From: Nostoc carneum NIES-2107
GTDB taxonomy: Bacteria; Cyanobacteriota; Cyanobacteriia; Cyanobacteriales; Nostocaceae
Length of the DNA: 64,000 bases
NCBI GenBank assembly: GCA_002368155.1
Contig: AP018180.1
Span: forward strand, 3,099,267 to 3,163,266
Reading direction: 5' to 3'
The translations under genes were made by a program, and so were the position numbers. Of the stretch, positions 52,718 through 60,135 are shown one piece after another; the first letter of the stretch is position 1, and each line of letters opens with the position of its first letter. The notes under the pieces were generated by a model that was given only the letters and a program-made list of their open reading frames with translations, searched no databases and was not told the origin of the DNA.

Positions 52718-52909
52718 TTAGTGACAAGGAACCAGCAAAGTATGGTGACGGGGACTGTGTACGCGATCGTGAATTGCTGGGTAGGTAGTAAAATAAACAG
52801 TCCACAGCGTCAAAGCGCACAAGGAAACATAAAGTGTTGCTTGTACAGGCTTGGATAAAGTCAAGCTAGCTGTCTTTTGCAACACTGAAGAATGAGTCTG
52901 AGTTGTCAT
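52718..52909 (-). CDS. cbtB: CbtB-type cobalt transporter subunit
   Basis: A 63-residue one-span membrane protein (QATLYVSLCALTLWTVYFTT) whose C-terminus carries the metal motif HDRVHSPRHHTLLVPCH typical of CbtB. CbtB works with CbtA in cobalt uptake for cobalamin, often under a B12 riboswitch. Here there is no CbtA gene and no recognisable riboswitch. The start is the second ATG, six bases after GAGG. It is the first gene of an operon with the His-rich membrane protein. Confidence 0.85.
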   Translation of the reverse strand: MTTQTHSSVLQKTASLTLSKPVQATLYVSLCALTLWTVYFTTYPAIHDRVHSPRHHTLLVPCH

Positions 52910-53423
52910 CATATACCTCGCATAAATCTAGAACAAATGCATCGGCAGATATTTTGGCTGGGCTTGCTTTAGCAACTGCTTTGTTAGTGAACTTCAAAAT
53001 TCATACCCTATTTTTCCCATTACCTTTAGTGCTTGTTATCCACTAAAACCGATGTTTGCGTAATTTACACAATATCTTAGTTTTTCCTCGCCTGTCACTT
53101 TGTATATTTCTATGAAAGCATCGACTTGAAAAGCAAAAATGCTTATCTTTATTTATTGGCAATACATTTTAGGACTAACGCCCTTCTCATATTTTTCTCA
53201 CAAAGTCATCAATTCTCAACAAACTCAGTGCTGAGTCAAAAATTATTTCACCCATTACCCAATCCCCAATCCCCAGTCCCCAGTCCCCAATCCCCAAACA
53301 ATACGCGAATCTACGCATTGCCTTTTTGTAATTTTTGTGAGATTCTCCTTTACATATCTATTTAATACAGTAACTTGATAGAATTAGTGTAGTTTACTTG
53401 CAGCCTAGAAGAGGAGAATCTAA
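52910..53423. other. Intergenic region with STRR
   Basis: Divergent promoters for cbtB and the NIL genes. At 53251-53300 there are CCCCAAT/CCCCAGT heptamers. No cobalamin-riboswitch motif or Zur box was identified. Confidence 0.45.
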
Positions 53424-53540
53424 ATGAGACTCATATCCAGTCTGGAAAATTTGGGGAAAGTACAGATTTTTGGCTATAAGTGTTTCCTCTGTGTTGCATT
53501 CTGGTTCAACAACCCAATGATTATGGGGGGATTGGGCTAA
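53424..53540 (+). CDS. Candidate 38-aa leader peptide, coupled to NIL-domain gene
   Basis: ATG at 53424 with AGAGGAG seven bases upstream, a strong Shine-Dalgarno. The peptide (MRLISSLENLGKVQIFGYKC, then FLCVAFWFNN, then PMIMGGLG) ends at TAA whose last A is the A of the next ATG (TAATG). Two Cys codons lie four apart, and ATG ATT ATG lies near the end. The pattern suggests translational coupling or sensing of sulfur amino acid supply. It matches no family. Confidence 0.5.
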   Translation: MRLISSLENLGKVQIFGYKCFLCVAFWFNNPMIMGGLG

Positions 53541-54205
53541 TGTCTGCAAATAAAATCAGAAAATCTGCACCAATTCACAGTAGAATTTCCGTGCCTGCAC
53601 AGTATCAAAGACAGCCTGTTATCTCCCGACTCGTATCTCGTTATGGTATAACAGTTAACATTGTAGCCGCATCATTAGTATCAAGTAGCGAAAGCGATGG
53701 CTGGTTTGATTTGGAACTGTTAGGAAATCCTCAGCAAATCACGAATAGCCTGTCTTACCTGCAAGAATTGGGAGTGGGTTTAGTAGAACTAGCAATTGCA
53801 AATCATATTCAATTTCACCAACATTCTCAAGCGTTCCCAAAAGCTGTTAACAAGCTAACGCGTAAAGAATTAGAAACATTTAAAAATCAGTGGGCGACAG
53901 AATGCCAAAAATGGCTTTCTCATGGACAAACTAATAGACTACACATCCAGTTGTGTATTTTAAAAAGCTATTACAAAAAACCGATAATTTCTCAGCTAGT
54001 ATCTCGTTTTGGATTAACAGTTAATATCACCAATGCTTTTCTCAATCCTGCTGTAGAGGATGACGGATGGTTTGATTTGGATTTGTGGGGGGAAACAAAA
54101 CAAATCCATTCTAGCCTGCGTTATTTAAAAAAACTGGGACTACCAATTTGGCCTGATTGGTCTGGTACAGTGCAGCATACAACTTTAGAACAAATAGTTT
54201 TTTAA
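53540..54205 (+). CDS. Double NIL-domain protein
   Basis: A 221-residue soluble protein with two NIL domains. The first (about 22-80) has RQPVISRLVSRYGITVNIVA, then DGWFDLELLGNPQQITNSLSY. The second (about 150-210) has KKPIISQLVSRFGLTVNITN, then DGWFDLDLWGETKQIHSSLR. The NIL domain normally regulates the methionine ABC ATPase MetN; here it is separate from any ATPase, so a small sensor or adaptor is likely. The ATG at 53540 overlaps the leader peptide stop. A further NIL gene follows after 19 bases. Confidence 0.85.
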   Translation: MSANKIRKSAPIHSRISVPAQYQRQPVISRLVSRYGITVNIVAASLVSSSESDGWFDLELLGNPQQITNSLSYLQELGVGLVELAIANHIQFHQHSQAFPKAVNKLTRKELETFKNQWATECQKWLSHGQTNRLHIQLCILKSYYKKPIISQLVSRFGLTVNITNAFLNPAVEDDGWFDLDLWGETKQIHSSLRYLKKLGLPIWPDWSGTVQHTTLEQIVF

Positions 54206-54224
54206 TTTACTAATTTAGTATCCT

Positions 54225-54563
54225 ATGACCACATTCCATCAAATTCAAGTTAAAACAGCATCCAGATTTACTTCGGTTCCATCTTTCTCTGAAAAAAGCC
54301 TGATTACTAAAGTTCGTGTGTGCATATATATTCCTAATTCCTATCTTGAAGAACCAGTAATTTCTCGTTTAATTTCTCATCATGGTTTAGTTGTAAACAT
54401 CATTAGCGCCTTTCTAGGGAGCACAACAGGAGGGGAAGGACGCTTTGATTTAGAAATTCGCGGAACCTTGTCACAAATTTCTAGCGGTTTAAATTACCTC
54501 GAATCTCTAAATCTAAAAATTGTCGGTAAGCCCAATGTAGATGGGGATAGTTGGAGTTATTAA
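54225..54563 (+). CDS. Single NIL-domain protein
   Basis: A 112-residue soluble protein with a single C-terminal NIL domain (EEPVISRLISHHGLVVNIIS, FDLEIRGTLSQISSGLNYLE) and a 35-residue hydrophilic N-terminus. It lies 19 bases after the double NIL protein in the same operon. NIL proteins in cyanobacteria frequently lie by sulfur/methionine genes. Converging on it is a Crp-type regulator, the likely controller. Confidence 0.85.
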   Translation: MTTFHQIQVKTASRFTSVPSFSEKSLITKVRVCIYIPNSYLEEPVISRLISHHGLVVNIISAFLGSTTGGEGRFDLEIRGTLSQISSGLNYLESLNLKIVGKPNVDGDSWSY

Positions 54564-54660
54564 GGTTAGGGGCTGGGGACTGGGGATTGGGGACTGGGGA
54601 TTGGGGACTAGGGGACTAAGAGAAATATTCCCATTAGCAATTACCAATTACCCATTACCA
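54564..54660. repeat. STRR block: GGGGACTGGGGATT heptamers
   Basis: GGGGACT/GGGGATT units followed by AATTACC units between the NIL operon and the convergent regulator. Confidence 0.85.
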
Positions 54661-54665
54661 AACAA

Positions 54666-55256
54666 CTATATTTCATAATACCAAATGTCTTCTTGCTTCA
54701 ATACAATACGATGCAAAGATAGACGATTAATTAATCCTTCTTGCTCAAATTGTCCTAAAACGCGGGTGATGGTGACACGAGTTGAACCTAATATTTCTGC
54801 GAGGTCTTCGTGAGTAAGACGCATATCAATTAAACGTCCTTTTTCAACTTCTGAGCCGAACCTTCTAGATAACCATGCTAATAATTTAATCAGCATCGTA
54901 TCTACTTTTTTATAGCTACGAATCACCATCAACTCTTCCGCTTGTTGAATGTGAGCTAATAAAATATCTGTAGGTTGATGCCATTCTTCTAACAGTAAAA
55001 TTTTTGCTTCTACTTTAGTGAGACACTCCATTTGATAGGGGTCTAACTTAGATAAACTTTTCCCTACTATATCCCCTGGCCCCCACAATCCTAAAGCAAC
55101 TGTAGTACCATCTTCTAAATAGGTAAAAGTGCGAACAAAGCCTGTTTCAATTTTCCACAAAACCCCTGGATGTTCTGGTAAAAATGACCTGCGAGTAAAA
55201 ATCTGCTTAGTATTTTTACTTGGTTGAGTAGTAACAATTTGTGAGAGAGCCATCAT
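54666..55256 (-). CDS. Crp/Fnr family transcriptional regulator
   Basis: A 196-residue regulator. The N-terminal beta-barrel (RSFLPEHPGVLWKIETGFVR, LEDGTTVALGLWGPGDIVG) is a cNMP-binding-like domain without obvious cAMP contact residues. The C-terminal winged HTH has LTHEDLAEILGSTRVTITRV and FEQEGLI. Close in type to cyanobacterial NtcA/CysR-type proteins; convergent with NIL genes, so a CysR-like sulfur regulator is plausible. Other roles remain open. Two ATG codons in tandem mark the start. Confidence 0.9.
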   Translation of the reverse strand: MMALSQIVTTQPSKNTKQIFTRRSFLPEHPGVLWKIETGFVRTFTYLEDGTTVALGLWGPGDIVGKSLSKLDPYQMECLTKVEAKILLLEEWHQPTDILLAHIQQAEELMVIRSYKKVDTMLIKLLAWLSRRFGSEVEKGRLIDMRLTHEDLAEILGSTRVTITRVLGQFEQEGLINRLSLHRIVLKQEDIWYYEI

Positions 55257-55675
55257 GAAATATATTACTGTTATTCGATAGATTAACTGTAGTATACATA
55301 TATCAGGTTCTTTGCGACTAGAGGTATTACACTCATCCAGGTTTTTTGCTGCAATTGAAGGGTTGAAGAACTAAAGCCAACATTTGCGTTGTGTTGTTGG
55401 GTTGCACTGCGCTTAACCCAACCTACTTTTTGAGTTGGAAAATACGCTTACCGTCACAGGAAATCGGCGGGAACCTCAGATCCTTGGGTTGTGGTGCGTC
55501 CACCGATTTTGGGCTTCTGGCGGGACAAGGTAACTCTTTACTATGCCCCATGCCCCATCCCCCATGCCCTTACATTTGGTATAAGATTATGTCGGCTGAA
55601 TAAGTGTCACAGTTAGCGCATAATTATACTTTCATCTATCGAATATTTAAGTATATACTGATACGGCTGCGACTT
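55257..55675. repeat. Intergenic region with GTTGGGTT palindrome
   Basis: GTTGGGTTGCACTGCGCTTA then ACCCAACCTAC (about 55396-55428), the family also at 16433. Near 55550 there is a CCCCATGCCCCATC repeat. No other gene was seen. Confidence 0.6.
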
Positions 55676-58600
55676 ATGTTACCCGATCGCCCGATTAAAT
55701 TTGAAGTCAGGCTGCCATCTTCCCATCCTCAGCTATTAGAAGGGCTAGATATATGGTTGCGCTTGGGTTTGATATCTCATGCCAAAGTGAGGCAGATTTG
55801 CGAAGAGAATTTGGTTTGTCCGGTGGTGTTGCAACCGCAAGCGGCTGTAGCAATTTCCGATCCCGTGCAACAGTTACCTGTAGATATGTTACAGACTGCA
55901 TCTGTAAAATCTAGCAGTCGCACACAACCAGAACCGAAGTCAGCTAAACCTAACTTTGTAACCACAATGTTACAGTCCCTAGGGGAAGAATTGAGTGTAC
56001 GCTGGCTGCTGTTTTTAGGGGTGTTTCTGGTGGTGGTATCCTCTGGGGTATTAGCTGCAAGCCAGTGGGAAAGGTTTCCCGCTTCTGGACAGTATGGGGT
56101 TTTATTCGCTTATACCTTAAGCTTTTGGGGTTTCAGCTTTTGGGCGGCGAAGCAAAATAATCTGAGATTGACTGCACAAACATTGCTGCTGGTGACGCTG
56201 TTATTAGTGCCGGTGAATTTTTGGGCAATGGACAGCTTCAAATTGTGGCACAATCCTTTGGACTGGATTACAGTTGCGATCGCAGCACCTACGTTAACAT
56301 TCATTACTGTTTTACTTTGCAATAATCGCCTATTTTTTACTAATTTACGTACCGATAAATTATTACTGCTCAATATTCTTGGATTATCGTTCTTACATTG
56401 GGGCTGGAAAATCCCCGGCTTTCCCTTAATTGCTGTATATGCAGCAATGGTAGGAACAACTATAATTACTGTTTATTACAATCTTCACCGACAGCCTCAA
56501 TCTTCAGAAACACCGCCAGATGAAAGCCATAGCCGCATCAGCTTCGGTATTAATTTACCTGCTGCTGTAATTGTTTATGCCCTATTAATGCTATTAATGC
56601 GGGCAATTTTTATTGTCCAGGTAGATGTCACCAAACTCGGTTTAGCTATAGGTATTTGCGGCTGGTTGATGACTTGGCTAGCCATGAGAGAGGCAGGGGG
56701 CAGGAGGCAGGAGGCAGGAGGCAGGGGGCAGGGGGCAGGGGGACAAGGAGAAATAGGTAATTCCCCAATCCCCAGTCCCCAATCCCCAGTCCCCAATCCC
56801 CAATCCCCAATCCCCAATCCCCAACCCCACCTCATCTGGCAACAACTCGGCAGCGTGCTACTATTACTGGGTTGGTTAGTGGCGGTGATTAATTATCCTT
56901 GGCAAGCAATAGCTGTGAGTGGCTTGGGTTTGCAGTTTGTCGGTAGCAGATTGCAGAGATATAGCTTACAGGGTGACTTAGCTGCAGTTTTTATTATTGG
57001 CTTACAGACGATTTGGCTGGGTTGGCGATTATTACCTGCGAGTGTACAACAATCAGCGATCGCATTTGGTACGCAACTCACTAATTCTCAAAATGAACCT
57101 TGGGCGTTGCTGGGTGTGGTTTACTTTCCCTACCTGCTGTTGATGGTGGCGCTGACGGAAGGTTTTTATCGTCGCCAAAAGCGGGAATTGGCACAATTTG
57201 GCGATGCACTGACTTTGATTTTCGGGACTGGTTTAACAACGCTGACTTTATTTAATCCGGTATTGCGATCGCTCAATTTGCTATTCTCTACGATGACGCT
57301 GGGTTTTGTTACCAAGCAACGTTTACAGCGAGAGTCAGAAATCAGGGCTTTTTCTTCCTTGATTTACATGACTCATGTCATGGGAGTGTTTACACTTTGC
57401 TCAATCATTGATTGGCTGTTACCAACTTTGGGTAGAGAAGTTTGGGCAACTATTTTATTAGTTGTGATGGTGGCAGAATGGGGATTTAGCCTCGGTGAAG
57501 GATTGTGGCGACAGAGTGCATGGCATATTGGATTAGCTCTAGCGTTTGCCAGTTATGTTTTATTTTGGGCAAATGCAGAATCATCTTGGTTTGGTGTAGT
57601 TCAAAGTTATCACCATTGGGGAGTTATTTGGCTAGTTACACCGTTAACTCTCACAGGAATTGCTAGCCGCACCACGGGAACACGCCGCAGAATTAGTAGT
57701 GGCTTGAGTATTTTGGGTTTAGGAATTGCTCAGTTACTCACTTTACAACTACCTGGAACGCGCTTAGTTGGTTTGGCTGTGGCTGCGGTTTTGATGTTGG
57801 CGAATACCCGCTATCTGCAATATGAAATCTCCGCTGGGATAAATCTCGGCTTTGGGCTGAGTTTTATCGGTGTGCTGTTGTGGGAAGGTATACCAGGAGT
57901 ACCACATCTCAGCCTTGCAGGTTGGTTTTTTGTCGGTGCGATCGCAATTTTAGGTTTGTGGTTAGGGCGGACTGTTTTACTTCGCCAAAATCAGCCCTTA
58001 GCAATCATGTATGCGAATGCTGGAGATAAATGGGCGATCGCATTTTCTGTTTTAGAATTATTTTTACTCACCGTACATTCCCTGAGTGTTTATCAGCGAA
58101 TTAATACCCCTGGAGTTTTCTATTTAGCAGCTATTACTATCACCTTGGGAGCTATTACCTATCGCAGTTGGCGGGAACCGACAAACTGGGGATTCTATGG
58201 AATTGGTTGGTGTGTAGAATTGTTGATTGCGGAATTACTCGGCTTTTGGGGACGTTCTATTATTAATATGGCGATCGCAAATATCGCCTTAGGTTTAATC
58301 ACCCAATTGTTAGGGGAATGGTGGCGACGACGCTATCAAGGTGAAAATCTCCAAGTTAGCTTGCATATTTTGCCCTTGATGTACGCTGCTTTAAGTGTAC
58401 TTTTACGCTTAGATACCTTTGAAGATTGGACAGGCTTGTGTTCTCTCGGTGTCGCTTTAATTGTCATTGGTGTCGGGCGACGCAGCGAAGACTTCAAACC
58501 CTTGCTGTATTTGGGAATTATCGGTGTTTCCATTTCCGCCTACGAACTACTGTTTTATCAAATGTCACTGGCGAAAGGCGGCGGTTATGGTGATGGCTTA

Positions 58601-59692
58601 ATTGCGATGGCGGCGCTGGGTACTAGTCTCATGTACGCGTATCATCTTTTATCGCCTTGGTTAGGAGATTACTTACACCTGACGCGCCCACAAATTAAAA
58701 TTATTGCTCATTTACACTGGGTTTGGAGCAGTTGTTTATTAATTGCAGCCATTGGTGCGCCTATCGCCGTCAATCGCCTGGTAGGATTAGGCACAGGCAT
58801 TGTCTTGATTCAGTATGCCATTTTTGAAGGACGGCAAATATCTGCTACGCGGCGGATTCTGGGTGACATCACCATAGCTGAGATGTGGGTTTACCTGGGA
58901 TTATTAGAAGTAGCCGCCCTGAGAATTTATTGGCGTGAAACCGCAATTGGACAATTGTTAGCAGGGCCATTAGTACCTTGGAAAGGTGCGATCGCTTGCG
59001 TAATTGCCTACTTCCTGTATATATTACCTTGGGAGAATTGGGGATGGTCTAAAAGACCTTGGCAACGGGCGGCCTACATTATACCTTTGGTAATTTTAGC
59101 GGAAACCTACTTAAATGTTTACCCCATTACTTTAGTTATTACAGCTGGTTTTTATATTTTCCTAGCTGTAGTTGGCAGCAACATTCGGTTTACATATATC
59201 AGCGTAGTGTTAATAGATTGGGCATTATTTCGCTGGTTTGCTGACTTACATTTAAATGATGCTTTGTGGTATGTCACAGTTATTGGATTATCAATACTGT
59301 ATATTGCTCAAATAGATCCTCTATTCCGGCGAACAGAATATAAAGATGCGCGACACAGTTTAAGAATGTTAGGAAGTGGATTAATTTGTGGTTGGGCAAT
59401 TATCTTTAATCAAGATACCGCCTTAATACCAGGAATCTTCAGCCTAATTACTATTTTCGCTGGCTTAGGTTTGCGGATACGTGCATTTCTCTATGTTGGT
59501 ACAGCCGGGTTTTTAATTACTAGTATTTACCAATTAGTAATTTTCAGTTTGCGTTATCCGTTTTTAAAGTGGGTTGTCGGCTTATTGGTGGGAATTGTGC
59601 TAATTTCTATTGCTGCTAACTTTGAAACTCGCCGCGCTCAAATTAGTTCTCTATTGCGAAATACCAACGATGAATTTCATGATTGGGAATAA
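55676..59692 (+). CDS. Large multi-spanning membrane protein (DUF2157-like)
   Basis: A 1338-residue protein with roughly 30 hydrophobic segments; it has a soluble N-terminus (IKFEVRLPSSHPQLLEGLDI, then WLRLGLISHAKVRQICEENL) like the DUF2157-type start. It is typical of cyanobacterial membrane giants of unknown function. Examples of spans: WLLFLGVFLVVVSSGVLAAS, LGLAIGICGWLMTWLAM, AVLMLANTRYL. At residues about 340-384 a soluble insert (EAGGRRQEAGG, PIPSPQSPVPNPQSPIP) is an in-frame STRR. The start at the ATG at 55676 fits better than the GTG at 55604. The function is unknown. Confidence 0.8.
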   Translation: MLPDRPIKFEVRLPSSHPQLLEGLDIWLRLGLISHAKVRQICEENLVCPVVLQPQAAVAISDPVQQLPVDMLQTASVKSSSRTQPEPKSAKPNFVTTMLQSLGEELSVRWLLFLGVFLVVVSSGVLAASQWERFPASGQYGVLFAYTLSFWGFSFWAAKQNNLRLTAQTLLLVTLLLVPVNFWAMDSFKLWHNPLDWITVAIAAPTLTFITVLLCNNRLFFTNLRTDKLLLLNILGLSFLHWGWKIPGFPLIAVYAAMVGTTIITVYYNLHRQPQSSETPPDESHSRISFGINLPAAVIVYALLMLLMRAIFIVQVDVTKLGLAIGICGWLMTWLAMREAGGRRQEAGGRGQGAGGQGEIGNSPIPSPQSPVPNPQSPIPNPQPHLIWQQLGSVLLLLGWLVAVINYPWQAIAVSGLGLQFVGSRLQRYSLQGDLAAVFIIGLQTIWLGWRLLPASVQQSAIAFGTQLTNSQNEPWALLGVVYFPYLLLMVALTEGFYRRQKRELAQFGDALTLIFGTGLTTLTLFNPVLRSLNLLFSTMTLGFVTKQRLQRESEIRAFSSLIYMTHVMGVFTLCSIIDWLLPTLGREVWATILLVVMVAEWGFSLGEGLWRQSAWHIGLALAFASYVLFWANAESSWFGVVQSYHHWGVIWLVTPLTLTGIASRTTGTRRRISSGLSILGLGIAQLLTLQLPGTRLVGLAVAAVLMLANTRYLQYEISAGINLGFGLSFIGVLLWEGIPGVPHLSLAGWFFVGAIAILGLWLGRTVLLRQNQPLAIMYANAGDKWAIAFSVLELFLLTVHSLSVYQRINTPGVFYLAAITITLGAITYRSWREPTNWGFYGIGWCVELLIAELLGFWGRSIINMAIANIALGLITQLLGEWWRRRYQGENLQVSLHILPLMYAALSVLLRLDTFEDWTGLCSLGVALIVIGVGRRSEDFKPLLYLGIIGVSISAYELLFYQMSLAKGGGYGDGLIAMAALGTSLMYAYHLLSPWLGDYLHLTRPQIKIIAHLHWVWSSCLLIAAIGAPIAVNRLVGLGTGIVLIQYAIFEGRQISATRRILGDITIAEMWVYLGLLEVAALRIYWRETAIGQLLAGPLVPWKGAIACVIAYFLYILPWENWGWSKRPWQRAAYIIPLVILAETYLNVYPITLVITAGFYIFLAVVGSNIRFTYISVVLIDWALFRWFADLHLNDALWYVTVIGLSILYIAQIDPLFRRTEYKDARHSLRMLGSGLICGWAIIFNQDTALIPGIFSLITIFAGLGLRIRAFLYVGTAGFLITSIYQLVIFSLRYPFLKWVVGLLVGIVLISIAANFETRRAQISSLLRNTNDEFHDWE
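56691..56826. repeat. In-frame STRR inside the large membrane protein
   Basis: GGCAGGA tandem units followed by CCCCAGT/CCCCAAT heptamers add about 45 residues in a loop while the frame stays open. Confidence 0.9.
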
Positions 59693-59730
59693 GGAATTAA
59701 TTCGTAATTCGTAATTCGTAATTGCATTTC

Positions 59731-59766
59731 GTAGGGTGTGTTACGCCGCAGGCTAACGCACCACCA
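59731..59766. repeat. GCGTTA/TAACGC palindromic repeat
   Basis: GTAGGGTGTGTTACGCCGCA then GGCTAACGCACC. The same family as 4786, 29054 and 50521. Confidence 0.65.
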
Positions 59767-59875
59767 ACCCCACCCAAGAACGTGAATTGTTGTTTTATAC
59801 CGCAGGATTATGCACCGCTAACCCGATATATTGGCGGTGCGTTATAACCATTTAATGTGAAGTTGCAAATATCTA

Positions 59876-59992
59876 GATCCCCCTAAATCCCCCTTAAAAA
59901 GGGGGACTTTGAGAAGTTTTACTACCTTATTAAGGGGGGATTTGATAGATTTTTCCGGTTCCCCCCTTTTTCAAGGGGGGCTAGGGGGGATC
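59876..59992. mobile_element. 117-bp MITE-like element with GATCCCCC terminal inverted repeats
   Basis: The left end GATCCCCCTAAATCCCCCTT and the right end (reverse) GATCCCCCCTAGCCCCCCTT are about 33-base imperfect inverted repeats. The element has inner GGGGGA hairpins and no gene. It is located 143 bases upstream of the STAND gene start. Confidence 0.75.
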
Positions 59993-60135
59993 GAATTCTA
60001 TGCAGCTTCATAAACAATCGGTATTAGGCGCTGAAATTATCGTTTTGATGACAAATTATCTCGCCATGTGCGCCTAACACACCCTACAATTATTTTATTT
60101 TCATTGTTGAAATTTGGAATTTGGGGCACGGCAAA

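Noticed and set aside
52910..53130. Cobalamin riboswitch upstream of cbtB
   Set aside because: No B12-box or kissing-loop-like sequence was recognised in the leader.
53126..53365. 79-codon ORF before the NIL genes
   Set aside because: Much of it translates STRR repeats (PNPQSPVPSPQSP); no ribosome site or homology.
55391..55603. 70-codon ORF ahead of the large membrane protein
   Set aside because: Composed largely of dispersed repeat sequence; no family features.
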